Source of the DNA: Spirosoma pollinicola
Lineage (GTDB): Bacteria > Bacteroidota > Bacteroidia > Cytophagales > Spirosomataceae
Assembly: GCF_002831565.1 (NCBI RefSeq)
Contig: NZ_CP025096.1
Coordinates: forward strand, 372,001-436,000
Direction: 5' to 3'
Length of the DNA: 64,000 bases
Shown: positions 8,031-16,682 of the stretch, piece after piece
How positions within the stretch are numbered: the first letter of the stretch is position 1
Layout of the letters: the number at the start of each line of letters is the position of its first letter
The notes under the pieces: model-generated
Told to the model about the DNA's origin: nothing
What the model saw: only the letters and a program-made list of their open reading frames with translations
Database searches by the model: none
Translations under genes and position numbers: made by a program

Positions 8031-10439
8031 ATGTTACGAAACTACCTTAAAATTGCGATCAGAAATCTGCTCCGGCGCAAATTCTATGCCCTGCTTAACA
8101 TCATTGGTCTAGCCGTTGGTATGACGTTCACGCTGCTTATTGGCAGCTACGTCTGGAGCGAATTACAGGTAAATAACGAATTACGAAATGCAACGAATCA
8201 ATACATCATCCGCAGTAAATGGAAACAGCCCGGTTTAGGTTATGAAGATGTAACGGTGGCCCCGCTGGGAAAAACGCTGAAAGAAAAATACCCCGACTTA
8301 GTCGCTAACTATTACCGGTTCGACGTACTTACTACCGCCATATCCAACGGGAACAAGCATTTTGTCAGGGAGGTAGCCCAAGCAGGTGATTCAACTATGA
8401 TTTCCATGTTTGGGTTTACCATGCTGTATGGCGATGCCCGAACAGCCCTCAAGGCGCCAAATTCAGTGGTGATTACGGAAGAAAACGCCATCAAGTATTT
8501 TGGTAAAACGGATGTACTCGGGCAAGTCCTTACTCTGAGCAATTACACTGGCAGTAAGCAGGAATTTGTGGTAACGGGCGTATTGAAAAGTCTGCCCAAA
8601 AACTCGGTTACCTACCTGTGGGATTTGCCGGTAAACGTCTTCATCCCTTTCAATAGTTTGCAGGGCCGCACGGATGCGGATGGCTGGATGACCTGGAATA
8701 TAGCCAACTACATCGAGTTAAAAGAAGGCATAAACCAGGAAGATATACAGCAGCCAATGGAGCAGATTCTGGCCACCTACGCTCCCAAAACCGTTCGTAA
8801 AAATCTACAGCCCTACCTCACACCACTTAAAGATTACTACCGCGATTTTAACAAGGGCATTGTCCGGAAAACGATCTATACGCTATCAGGAATAGCCTTG
8901 TTTATCCTATTGATGGCTATCGTCAATTTCGTCAACAGCGCGGTGGCCAACTCAAGCTCACGCATTAAGGAGATTGGCATACGAAAATCATTGGGTGGGC
9001 AAAAACAGCAATTAATCGTCCAGTTTTTGGCTGAGTCGACCATAATAGCGATGCTGTCGATGACCGTATCGCTGCTTTTTTACGAGTTATTCCGGTCTTC
9101 ATTCGGCGATATAGTCGGCAAGAAAATCGACTCACTTTGGACGGTATCACCTTATTTCCCAGTTGTACTTAGCTTGTCGACGCTCCTGATTGGACTGTTG
9201 GCCGGACTCTATCCCGCACTTATCCTATCTTCTTTACCGTCGGTCGATTCCTTAAAAGGTAAATTGAAATCAGTAAAAGAGGGGATCGTCTTCAGGCGGT
9301 TCCTGATAACGACTCAGTTTTCCATTGCGCTGCTTGTGGGTTGCGGAGCTGTGATTGTCTCCCAACAGGTTACCTATTTATTTGACAAAGACTTAGGCTA
9401 CAATAAAGAGTCGATTGTACTGCTATCCCTACCCCGTGACTGGACACCACAGGGCGTGGCCAGCATAGAAGCCGTTCGGAACGAATTGGCCCGATTGCCC
9501 GTGGTAAAAGACATAAGTATTTCCTCATCGAGCCTCAAAGGCGGTCCGGCCTACGACCTGCACCTGTATCCGGTTGAAAAAGATTCTACCGAAGCCATGT
9601 CGACATCCATCCTCCAAACCGACGAAAATTTTGTTCGAACATACCAGATACCACTGCTTGCCGGTCGGTTTTATACGTCTTCAGCGCGGGCAGAGCAGGA
9701 AAACAAACTCGTGCTTAATGAGTCAGCCGTGAAGGCATTGGGTTACCACAACCCGGAAGCGGCTCTTGGACGACAGGTCTATATCCAGGGTTACCGAAGT
9801 CCCATAACCATCATTGGCGTGACGCAGGATTTTAGCTTTCGCTCGATGAAGGAAAAGATTATGCCTGCGGCCATCGGCCATATCAACGGAGCCGGTTATC
9901 TGTTCGCTTACTTTTCGGTTAAACTTAGCTCCGGCGATTTACCCGGCTCTTTGGCCAGTATCGAGAAGAGATTCCACGAACTGCTCCCTGACGCGCCTTT
10001 CGAGTATTCGTTTACCGACGAAGCATTGCAGCAATTGTATCAAGCCGAAATTCAACTAAAAAAAGCGTCACAGACAGCTACCCTACTGGCGCTACTTATT
10101 GTTATGTTGGGTATTCTGGCGATGGTTTCGCTGAGCTTAGTTCGGCGAATGAAGGAAATGGGCATTCGCAAAGTACTGGGCGCGGGTGTGCCAGGGATTG
10201 TCCTGTTGTTTATGAAGGAGTTTATCCTGGCATGGTTAATCGCGATGCTGGTAGCGTACCCCGTAGCCTATCTGCTTATGGAGAATTGGTTGCAAACTTT
10301 CGCCTATCACATCGACGTCAGCATGTTCTCATTTGGTTTCATTAGTTTGTTCTTTCTACTACTCATTGGCCTGATCGTCAGTTTCCAGAGCATCAAAGTG
10401 GCCCTAATGAACCCAGTAAAGAGTTTGCGTAATGAATAG
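8031..10439 (+). CDS. Prefixless duplicated FtsX-like ABC permease
   Basis: Permease of 802 aa that starts directly at MLRNYLKIAIRNLLRRK, the point where prefixed copies have an internal Met. It therefore lacks the cytoplasmic prefix domain, and no PadR gene or dyad pair precedes it. TM1 is near residues 18-42, the first FtsX block near 285-400 (IALFILLMAIVNFVNSAVANS), and the second near 675-802 (RMKEMGIRKVLGAGV). It is more diverged than its neighbours: the second FtsX block reads VRRMKEMG where most copies have AEQRTKEIG. Its 93-nt upstream gap supports an independent transcription unit. Substrate unknown. Confidence 0.93.
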   Translation: MLRNYLKIAIRNLLRRKFYALLNIIGLAVGMTFTLLIGSYVWSELQVNNELRNATNQYIIRSKWKQPGLGYEDVTVAPLGKTLKEKYPDLVANYYRFDVLTTAISNGNKHFVREVAQAGDSTMISMFGFTMLYGDARTALKAPNSVVITEENAIKYFGKTDVLGQVLTLSNYTGSKQEFVVTGVLKSLPKNSVTYLWDLPVNVFIPFNSLQGRTDADGWMTWNIANYIELKEGINQEDIQQPMEQILATYAPKTVRKNLQPYLTPLKDYYRDFNKGIVRKTIYTLSGIALFILLMAIVNFVNSAVANSSSRIKEIGIRKSLGGQKQQLIVQFLAESTIIAMLSMTVSLLFYELFRSSFGDIVGKKIDSLWTVSPYFPVVLSLSTLLIGLLAGLYPALILSSLPSVDSLKGKLKSVKEGIVFRRFLITTQFSIALLVGCGAVIVSQQVTYLFDKDLGYNKESIVLLSLPRDWTPQGVASIEAVRNELARLPVVKDISISSSSLKGGPAYDLHLYPVEKDSTEAMSTSILQTDENFVRTYQIPLLAGRFYTSSARAEQENKLVLNESAVKALGYHNPEAALGRQVYIQGYRSPITIIGVTQDFSFRSMKEKIMPAAIGHINGAGYLFAYFSVKLSSGDLPGSLASIEKRFHELLPDAPFEYSFTDEALQQLYQAEIQLKKASQTATLLALLIVMLGILAMVSLSLVRRMKEMGIRKVLGAGVPGIVLLFMKEFILAWLIAMLVAYPVAYLLMENWLQTFAYHIDVSMFSFGFISLFFLLLIGLIVSFQSIKVALMNPVKSLRNE

Positions 10440-10464
10440 TAAAATGGTGGAGTGAGTGAAATAA

Positions 10465-10515
10465 GTGGAGTGAGTGTAGTACCGACCGGGACGGTCGGTA
10501 CTACACTCACTCCAC
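10465..10515. repeat. REP-like perfect hairpin between convergent genes
   Basis: Perfect 24-bp arms at 10465-10488 and 10492-10515 around a 3-nt loop. The core GTAGTACCGACCG/CGGTCGGTACTAC matches the palindrome family at 1869 and 46294. It sits between the 3' ends of the convergent permease and DoxX genes and could act as a bidirectional terminator, although it has no T run. Confidence 0.85.
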
Positions 10516-10529
10516 CAATCACCACTCCA

Positions 10530-10892
10530 CTACTCCACCGACGCAGGCAAAAAAATCGTTTTGTCGCGCAGGAAAGCGGCAATCCAGATTAGAACAAGAG
10601 GAAGAAATGCGTTAAGGGGCGAACCGTGAGTCATTTCGGTGGCGAGTGCCCCGGCAAAGTAGCAGGAAAGCAAAATGAAACCCAGTTTCATGGTTTTAGG
10701 GTAGATGAACAGAGCAGCAAAGCCGATTTCCATCAAGCCCAGACTAATTGCTTTGTCCCCTGCCCCCACTTTCGTGAGTGTGTCAACTACCTCTTTCGAC
10801 TGGGTCAACTTCATTACTCCACTGAGAATGGCCATACCAGACGCCAAAACGGTCATAACGATTGTGAGGATACGCATTATTTTTGGATTCAT
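10530..10892 (-). CDS. DoxX-like small integral membrane protein
   Basis: Protein of 120 aa with about four hydrophobic segments (residues 6-26, 46-63, 68-86 and 95-110), typical of the DoxX-like family. The family is linked to redox and quinone stress, but no precise role is known for this member. It is transcribed divergently from a HxlR-type regulator, with tandem 18-bp repeats in the 153-nt gap. Regulation by that HxlR protein is therefore the likely arrangement, often seen for DoxX genes. Residues 14-32 hold the family's usual start (VMTVLASGMAILSGVMKLT). The function is inferred from family and context only. Confidence 0.85.
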   Translation of the reverse strand: MNPKIMRILTIVMTVLASGMAILSGVMKLTQSKEVVDTLTKVGAGDKAISLGLMEIGFAALFIYPKTMKLGFILLSCYFAGALATEMTHGSPLNAFLPLVLIWIAAFLRDKTIFLPASVE

Positions 10893-10971
10893 GATAAGTA
10901 CAATTAACAGTAACCTTCAGTTATTACAGATTAAAAAGCAAACCTACCAAAACCAGCTATCTTTTTGTAAG

Positions 10972-11007
10972 CACTATACCAAAGGATACCACTATACTTT
11001 AGGATAC
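10972..11007. promoter_or_regulatory. Tandem 18-bp repeats, candidate HxlR operator
   Basis: CACTATACCAAAGGATAC (10972-10989) is followed immediately by CACTATACTTTAGGATAC (10990-11007), 15 of 18 bases identical. Each unit is an imperfect dyad. They lie in the divergent DoxX/HxlR gap, 38 nt before the HxlR start, the expected place for an autoregulatory operator. Confidence 0.6.
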
Positions 11008-11045
11008 TTCATGGCCTTATGAAACTAGCCTGTTACCTTTAATTC

Positions 11046-11450
11046 ATGAGCACTATTCCTGAGGCAACTCCTTCACCTGTCAACGGCTTAAGACCCGCCC
11101 ATTCCGCAGCAGACTGTACACAGAGCTCACAAGCGGTTCAGGACGCCCTCTATGTTCTGAGTGGCAAGTGGAAACTACCCATAATCGTTGCGATGAGCGG
11201 TGGGCCAAAGCGCTTCGGCGAGTTGCAGCGGCTAGTTTCGGGAATTACAGCCAAAGTCCTCAGCAAAGAATTGAAAGAACTGGAAATGAACGAGTTTGCT
11301 GTTCGGCGTGTCTACGCGACAATGCCTGTCACGGTCGAATATGAACTGACCGAATACAGCCAGTCCCTGAACAGCATTATCGAAGCCTTACGCGATTGGG
11401 GCATCCAGCACCGGGCCAGGATTCTTAGAAAAGATAAGCTGGACATGTAA
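11046..11450 (+). CDS. HxlR family winged-helix regulator
   Basis: DNA-binding regulator of 134 aa. The HxlR domain covers about residues 24-120, with a Cys at 24 in the position of the conserved N-terminal cysteine, LSGKWKLPIIVAMSGGPKRF forming the first helices, and KVLSKELKELEMNEFAVRRV forming the recognition and wing region. HxlR proteins usually sense electrophiles, aldehydes or redox state through cysteine and act as dimers. It is divergent from the DoxX gene, its likely target. The stop codon lies only 7 nt before the dyad pair that belongs to the next PadR module, so this pair of genes appears to have been fitted between two permease modules. Confidence 0.92.
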   Translation: MSTIPEATPSPVNGLRPAHSAADCTQSSQAVQDALYVLSGKWKLPIIVAMSGGPKRFGELQRLVSGITAKVLSKELKELEMNEFAVRRVYATMPVTVEYELTEYSQSLNSIIEALRDWGIQHRARILRKDKLDM

Positions 11451-11457
11451 CCCACCC

Positions 11458-11494
11458 TGTCCAGATACGTACGAGACTTGTCCGTTTCTGGACA
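11458..11494 (+). promoter_or_regulatory. Paired dyads upstream of PadR gene (module 2)
   Basis: TGTCCAGATACGTACG (11458-11473, right half degenerate) and TGTCCGTTTCTGGACA (11479-11494), 5 nt apart. The second ends 74 nt before the TTTG box at 11568, the same geometry as in the other modules. Confidence 0.8.
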
Positions 11495-11516
11495 TTATTA
11501 CTACGAGTCACAGTTT

Positions 11517-11553
11517 AAAAAGTGCCATTCCAAATCGGGGTGGCACTTTTTTT
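11517..11553 (+). terminator. Terminator-like hairpin inside PadR upstream spacer
   Basis: AAAAAGTGCCA and TGGCACTTTTTTT form a strong stem with a T run. Unusually, it is downstream of the dyad pair and upstream of the PadR promoter. It could terminate HxlR transcripts. Confidence 0.85.
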
Positions 11554-11567
11554 AGTTTGGCCGTTCA

Positions 11568-11595
11568 TTTGTTATACATATACACAACTAATGAT
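11568..11595 (+). promoter_or_regulatory. Conserved PadR-module promoter (module 2)
   Basis: TTTG at 11568-11571, 17 nt, TAATGAT at 11589-11595. The PadR ATG begins 6 bases after the end of the second box, suggesting a leaderless transcript. Confidence 0.7.
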
Positions 11596-11600
11596 CGGCC

Positions 11601-11945
11601 ATGAAGGGAACCTACTTAGGCGAATTTGAAGAAGTGGTATTACTGGCGGTAGCGATCCGGTCGGGAGATGCGTATGGAGCAGCCGTAGTTACAGAAATCG
11701 AGCAGCAGATGAACCGCTCGGTCAACCTGGGTGCTGTACATTCCGCCTTGAACCGGCTCGCCGAAAAGGGACTGGTGACGTCAGAATTAGGTGGCGTAAC
11801 AACCGAACGCGGTGGCCGGCGAAAGCGACTTTACTCCGTTACAACGGCTGGTCGACGGGCATTGCAGGAGGTGCGGCAGGTGCGCAATCAGATGTGGGAG
11901 GCCATAGTAACGAATAATGTAGAATGGATAGTGAATAATGGGTAA
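11601..11945 (+). CDS. PadR family transcriptional regulator (module 2)
   Basis: Winged-helix protein of 114 aa; the first residues KGTYLGEFEEVVLLAVAI and the wing segment TERGGRRKRLYSVTTAGRR match the sister PadR proteins. The gene ends 46 nt before the permease ATG instead of overlapping it. The last codons (11914-11926) are complementary over 13 nt to the stretch that includes the permease start codon (11981-11993), so translation of this gene may open the permease start. Likely regulator of its own two-gene operon; the ligand is unknown. Confidence 0.92.
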   Translation: MKGTYLGEFEEVVLLAVAIRSGDAYGAAVVTEIEQQMNRSVNLGAVHSALNRLAEKGLVTSELGGVTTERGGRRKRLYSVTTAGRRALQEVRQVRNQMWEAIVTNNVEWIVNNG

Positions 11946-11993
11946 TGAATAATCAATAACTCCGCAATTAATACATTCTACATTCTACATTAT
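11914..11993 (+). repeat. AATG/CATT inverted repeat that covers a start codon
   Basis: The 13-nt left arm at 11914-11926, inside the end of the PadR gene, pairs perfectly with 11981-11993, which contains the first two bases of the permease ATG at 11992. It is built from the ATAATG/CATTAT-type units that recur before 27615 and 44039 and near 54960 and 56272. Confidence 0.65.
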
Positions 11994-14634
11994 GTCTCCG
12001 CCCCGCTTCGCCACGCGCCTATTACACTGGTTCTGCGCTCCCCACCGGATCGATGAACTGGAAGACGATCTGGATGAGTTATTTCAGCAACGCATCGAAC
12101 AAATTGGCTTGCGACAGGCTCGCTGGCGCTATATAAAGGACGTCTTGAGCCTAATGCGACCCAGCCTAATGCGGCCCAACCTGATGAAACGACAACCAAC
12201 TAGTGAATACAGTCAACCTTTTTTTGTAAGCCCTGTTATGATCCGCAACTACGTCAAAATCGCCTGGCGAAACATTGTTCGCAACAAAGCCTTTTCGGGC
12301 ATTAACCTGGCAGGTCTTGCCCTGGGTATGATGAGTAGTTTGCTCATCTTACTTTGGGTGCAGGACGAACGTAAAGTGGATAGCTTTCATGCCAACGGGA
12401 AGCATCTATACCAGATATATGAACGGCAGCACTTCGATGGAAAAGTGTACGCCAGCTATTTTACCCAGGGGCCACTGGCCGACGAACTGAAGCGGTCCTT
12501 TCCCGAAATACAGTATGCCAGTAGCCTGGAGTGGCCATACAGCACCACTTTTGAAGCAGGGGATAAAATCAATAAGTTATATGGAACATTCGCCGGAGCC
12601 GATTTTTTCAAGATGTTCAGCTATCCCTTTTTGCAGGGAACGCCCGCTACAGCCCTGAACCGACCGGGCAGTATTGCCATCTCCCGCAAGATGGCCGAAC
12701 AGTTTTTTGGTAGTCCCGAAAAAGCCATTGGCAAATCCATCCGGTACGAAAACAAGGAAGATTTACAGGTAACCGGCGTTTTTGAAAACTTACCCGCCAA
12801 CTCGTCGGTACAGTTCGATTACCTGCGTCCGTGGAGTGATTTACTTAAAGATAACGAATGGGCAAAAACCTGGACCAGCACGGACCCCGTCACCTACGTG
12901 CAGCTTCGCCCCGACGGTGCTGGTCAACCAGTTGACGCGGCTCGTGTGGAAGCGAAGATCAAGGATTTTATGTATAGATACCTACCCAAAACCAAAGGTT
13001 TTCTGGTCGAATTGGGTTTACAGCCCTACCCGGAAAAGTACCTCCATTCTACCTTTAAAGATGGGTATCTGGACGGAGGTCGTATTGAGTATGTACGTTT
13101 ATTCAGCATCGTGGCCATTTTTATTCTGCTCATTGCCTGCATCAATTTCATGAACCTCAGCACGGCACGTTCGGCTAAACGGGCAAAGGAAGTAGGTGTG
13201 CGAAAAGTGGTTGGTGCAGCCCGCTCGGCGCTGATGGGACAGTTTGTGGGCGAGGCCATGTTGCTAACGGTCCTGGCTATGGGTATGGCTGTGGTACTGG
13301 TAGTGGTTTTGCTGCCAGCGTTTAACACCCTGACGGGTAAAATGCTGATCCTGCCGATCAATGACCCACTTTTTTGGGCTAGTTTGCTGGGTCTGCTTCT
13401 GCTGACAGGCTTTGTTGCCGGTAGTTATCCGGCCCTGTTTCTGTCCTCGCTCAACCCGATTCGGGTGTTGAAAGGGAGTGGTCCGTCATCACGGCTCCGG
13501 TTTAGTTCGGGAGCCACCTTTTTCCGGCAGGGGTTGGTGGTGTTTCAATTTGGTTTATCGATTCTGCTCATTGTTGGCACAATTGTCATTTACCGGCAGA
13601 TGAACTACGTACAGACGGCGAATCTGGGCTTCAACCGCGAGAATCTGGTTTACATACCCATCGAAGGTGATCTGACACAGAAATTCGACCTTTTCAAAGA
13701 AGAAGCGGGCAAGTTGACCGGTGTTTCGACCATATCCCGAATGCGGGAATCTCCAACCGGCATTGGACACCATGTAGATGACATTAGCTGGTCGGGGAAA
13801 GACCCGAATTTGAGAACGGCTTTTGCCAATACGGCCGTTGGGTATGACTTTGTCAAGACGCTGAATCTTCAGCTAAAGGAAGGACGGGATTTTTCAAAAG
13901 AGTATGGCACAGACTCCCTCGGGTTTATGATTAACGAAACGGCCCTGGCTAAAATCGGGTATCAAAACCCGATTGGCAAGCCGCTGGACTGGGGTGGAAT
14001 TCATGGCAGAATCATCGGTGTCGTGAACGATTTTCATTTCAATTCCATGCGTCAGGCCATTGAGCCTTTGATCATTCGCCTAGACCCCAAACCAAAATGG
14101 GGGACTATCCTGATCCGTGCCGAAGCGGGCAAAACGAAAGAAGTCATTACAGGTCTGGAGAAACTTTGTAAGGAGTTAAACCCCAAAACACCCTTCTCGT
14201 ACCAGTTCTCCGATCAGGAATATGAAAACCTTTATCGGAGCGAACAGGTCGTCAGTCAGTTGGCCAACTACTTCGCACTGCTGGCCATTTTCATCTCCTG
14301 CCTGGGTCTATTTGGTCTGGCAACATTCACAGCCGAGCAGCGTACCAAAGAAATCGGGGTTCGAAAAGTGCTGGGGGCTTCAGTTGCCAGCGTCGTCACT
14401 TTGCTATCGACCGACTTCCTGAAACTGGTGCTGATTGCCATTCTCATTGCGTCTCCCCTGGCATGGTGGGCTATGAATCAATGGCTTCTGAGATTCGTTT
14501 ACAAGGTCGATATCGAGTGGTGGATATTCGCACTGGCGGGGTTGCTGGCCATCGGCATTGCTTTATTGACGGTCAGCTTCCAGAGCATCAAAGCCGCCCT
14601 GATGAACCCGGTAAAGAGTTTGCGCTCCGAGTAA
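11992..14634 (+). CDS. Permease-prefix-domain duplicated FtsX-like ABC permease (module 2)
   Basis: Protein of 880 aa. The prefix domain (1 to about 60) has the variant HWFCAPHRIDELEDDL, where the usual QGDL is EDDL. A 15-bp unit repeated about three times (12148-12192) gives an in-frame LMRPSLMRPNLM repeat in the linker. Met83 starts the permease body (MIRNYVKIAWRNIVRNK). Two MacB_PCD/FtsX halves follow, with FILLIACINFMNLSTARS near 375-395 and EQRTKEIGVRKVLGAS near 785-800. It is the partner of the PadR gene just upstream. No ATPase is adjacent. Substrate unknown. Confidence 0.94.
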   Translation: MSPPRFATRLLHWFCAPHRIDELEDDLDELFQQRIEQIGLRQARWRYIKDVLSLMRPSLMRPNLMKRQPTSEYSQPFFVSPVMIRNYVKIAWRNIVRNKAFSGINLAGLALGMMSSLLILLWVQDERKVDSFHANGKHLYQIYERQHFDGKVYASYFTQGPLADELKRSFPEIQYASSLEWPYSTTFEAGDKINKLYGTFAGADFFKMFSYPFLQGTPATALNRPGSIAISRKMAEQFFGSPEKAIGKSIRYENKEDLQVTGVFENLPANSSVQFDYLRPWSDLLKDNEWAKTWTSTDPVTYVQLRPDGAGQPVDAARVEAKIKDFMYRYLPKTKGFLVELGLQPYPEKYLHSTFKDGYLDGGRIEYVRLFSIVAIFILLIACINFMNLSTARSAKRAKEVGVRKVVGAARSALMGQFVGEAMLLTVLAMGMAVVLVVVLLPAFNTLTGKMLILPINDPLFWASLLGLLLLTGFVAGSYPALFLSSLNPIRVLKGSGPSSRLRFSSGATFFRQGLVVFQFGLSILLIVGTIVIYRQMNYVQTANLGFNRENLVYIPIEGDLTQKFDLFKEEAGKLTGVSTISRMRESPTGIGHHVDDISWSGKDPNLRTAFANTAVGYDFVKTLNLQLKEGRDFSKEYGTDSLGFMINETALAKIGYQNPIGKPLDWGGIHGRIIGVVNDFHFNSMRQAIEPLIIRLDPKPKWGTILIRAEAGKTKEVITGLEKLCKELNPKTPFSYQFSDQEYENLYRSEQVVSQLANYFALLAIFISCLGLFGLATFTAEQRTKEIGVRKVLGASVASVVTLLSTDFLKLVLIAILIASPLAWWAMNQWLLRFVYKVDIEWWIFALAGLLAIGIALLTVSFQSIKAALMNPVKSLRSE

Positions 14635-14700
14635 TATAGCGGCTACTAAATGCTGAGGCCTATTCGTAAAACGAGGTTGCCCGTTCTCGCAAATTCATAA

Positions 14701-14754
14701 ACCCGGTGGTTGTTTCTGCGTTTTTCAACAAAAGTCAGAAATCAGCCACCGGGT
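14701..14754 (+). terminator. Hairpin downstream of permease
   Basis: ACCCGGTGG (14701-14709) pairs with CCACCGGGT (14746-14754) around a long loop with its own partial pairing. It lies between the convergent permease and lipoprotein genes. There is no clean T run, so terminator function is tentative. Confidence 0.5.
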
Positions 14755-14854
14755 ATTTTCTTGTAGATACTGACGCGTATTGGGGCAATGCCAGCATATC
14801 AACATAGCCACAGTATATTTCAGGACAGCGTGATTCGACTACCACACGGCTGTT

Positions 14855-16453
14855 TTACTGAATCTTAGCCAGCCACAGCGACGCATTGATATGCAAGGCC
14901 GGGTGAGACGTAAATCCGGATGGAGAATCGCCCGACCAGCCATTGAACAGGCTATCGTTCGTATCTCCGGTACCATCGTCGGCGGGGGAGCTATCGCCCA
15001 CAAAAACAACCCGTCCGGTACCATAGGTCGATAGCAGTGCCATCACGCCGGTTGTCCCGTTCAGGGTGCTGCTCGTCCGCCAGAAAAGGCCCTGAACATT
15101 CGTGTTATTGGTCGGATATAGCGTAGCCGTCGAGCCATTGTAGAAGGCCAGTTTAGAGGCCGTTCCGGCCAAACCACCAAGTACTTTCTGGGCATTGGTA
15201 TTCGTGCCGGTATATACCTTGGTAGTTGGCTGATCGCTGATGTCGACATAATCTATTACGAAACCAAATGGCTTGTTGTTGTTGATGCCGTTGTTGGACA
15301 TCAGGTCATTCCAAACGCGGGGCGAGTCGAAGCCATCGCCATCACGGTCTGATGGATTATACCCGTTGGCATCGGTACCGGCGGTGGTCGCAGCCGTGTG
15401 ATCGGCAATCATCATCAGACCACCACCATTGGAAACGAAATTCATGATCGCCGTTTTTTCCGCTGCTGTAAATAGCCGATTGGGCTCCACAACTACAAAA
15501 ACGGCATAATTACTCAAATCCTGCGCATTGGTCGAATTGCCATAGGTTATGACAGAGCCGCTTGGCAATGTTTCGACCCGATTTCCGCGCTTCACCAGTT
15601 CTACGGCCCACGACGAAATACCGCCTTTCCAATAGGTTTCGGGCGTGGTTGAGGTAATGCCGGTGTAAGAAGGTGTTGGCACTCGCTGCGCTTTGGTTTC
15701 TACCGTTGTACCGCCAGTATACATAGGTACGCTTTCGGTACCATCGGCGTCGATCTGCCAATCGGCACTACCTGCATTTTCCAGATGGCTGGCATCGAAC
15801 AGGAAGACTTTGCCAGTCGGTGGTGGTGGTGTGCCGCCCGAATAATCGTTAATGAGAATATCGTCGATGTTGATTCGATTCGTTGAGCCCGACACTTTAC
15901 GAATCTCCAGCCGAACGCTTCCCGTTACATTGAGGGTAAAGGTTTGGGTTTGAATTGTCGACGTTGTTGTGGTAGCAACTCCCGTTTGAGTCCAGCTACT
16001 ACCCGCATTGGTCGAGTACCATAAACTCCATTGGCTGGCGGCATCGGTGCCATAGGTGCCGTGTTTAATGCTAACCGTGCTGATGCCGGTTGTGACATCG
16101 AACAGCATAGTAATCTTACCCGTATTTCGAATTCGTGCCGACCAGGCACCTGCCTTCAAATCGCCACTGAGGTTACCAATCACTGCATCGTACAAGTTCC
16201 AGGATTTAGTTTGAAGCGTAACATTGTCGCCACTGGATGAGCCAGCGGGCGAAACATCGTAGGCTGTTTTAGGATTTGTTGATCCTACCTCAAACCCTTC
16301 AGACAAGCTGACCGCTTGCAGTCGGGCTGAACGAATCAAATCGCTGGTGTCAACCGTTGGTGTTAGTTCGCTGAACGAATGGCATCCAACCAGCATTGAC
16401 CCCGCTATCAGGCAGGAAACATAAATGGTTCTCGTTTTACTAAAGTTGGTCAT
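14855..16453 (-). CDS. Exported lipoprotein with GATase-like/DUF4350-like C-terminal half
   Basis: Protein of 532 aa with a lipoprotein signal: a hydrophobic stretch at residues 10-23 followed by the lipobox LVGC, Cys24. Residues 45-205 look like a beta-sandwich of the kind found in exported Bacteroidota proteins (SLWYSTNAGSSWTQTG, then RINIDDILINDY), followed by a short GGTPPPPTG linker. Residues 213-532 start VFLFDASH and contain FVVVEPNRLFTAAEKTAIMNFVSNGG and GRVVFVGDSS, the pattern of a class I glutamine-amidotransferase-like Rossmann fold such as DUF4350; no catalytic Cys is evident. It probably sits on the outer-membrane or periplasmic face. It is a passenger gene on the opposite strand of the permease array. 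Function unknown. Confidence 0.8.
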   Translation of the reverse strand: MTNFSKTRTIYVSCLIAGSMLVGCHSFSELTPTVDTSDLIRSARLQAVSLSEGFEVGSTNPKTAYDVSPAGSSSGDNVTLQTKSWNLYDAVIGNLSGDLKAGAWSARIRNTGKITMLFDVTTGISTVSIKHGTYGTDAASQWSLWYSTNAGSSWTQTGVATTTTSTIQTQTFTLNVTGSVRLEIRKVSGSTNRINIDDILINDYSGGTPPPPTGKVFLFDASHLENAGSADWQIDADGTESVPMYTGGTTVETKAQRVPTPSYTGITSTTPETYWKGGISSWAVELVKRGNRVETLPSGSVITYGNSTNAQDLSNYAVFVVVEPNRLFTAAEKTAIMNFVSNGGGLMMIADHTAATTAGTDANGYNPSDRDGDGFDSPRVWNDLMSNNGINNNKPFGFVIDYVDISDQPTTKVYTGTNTNAQKVLGGLAGTASKLAFYNGSTATLYPTNNTNVQGLFWRTSSTLNGTTGVMALLSTYGTGRVVFVGDSSPADDGTGDTNDSLFNGWSGDSPSGFTSHPALHINASLWLAKIQ

Positions 16454-16682
16454 AAAACAGAAGAGTTAACAAAACAGAAGAGATACATACAAATAACTTA
16501 ATTTAACCAACATACAAACTACAAAAAGTTATTACTATTCTGTTATGTTATACCGGATACTTATTCTAAAACAAAGGCTACATATAGTAAGCAGGAGATT
16601 CGCCGATGTTGTGCGTAGGTGAAGCAACGGAACAGGATTTCCTGCGTCTTTCTGGCATCTATGTCCTCAACCGCTGGAAAGC

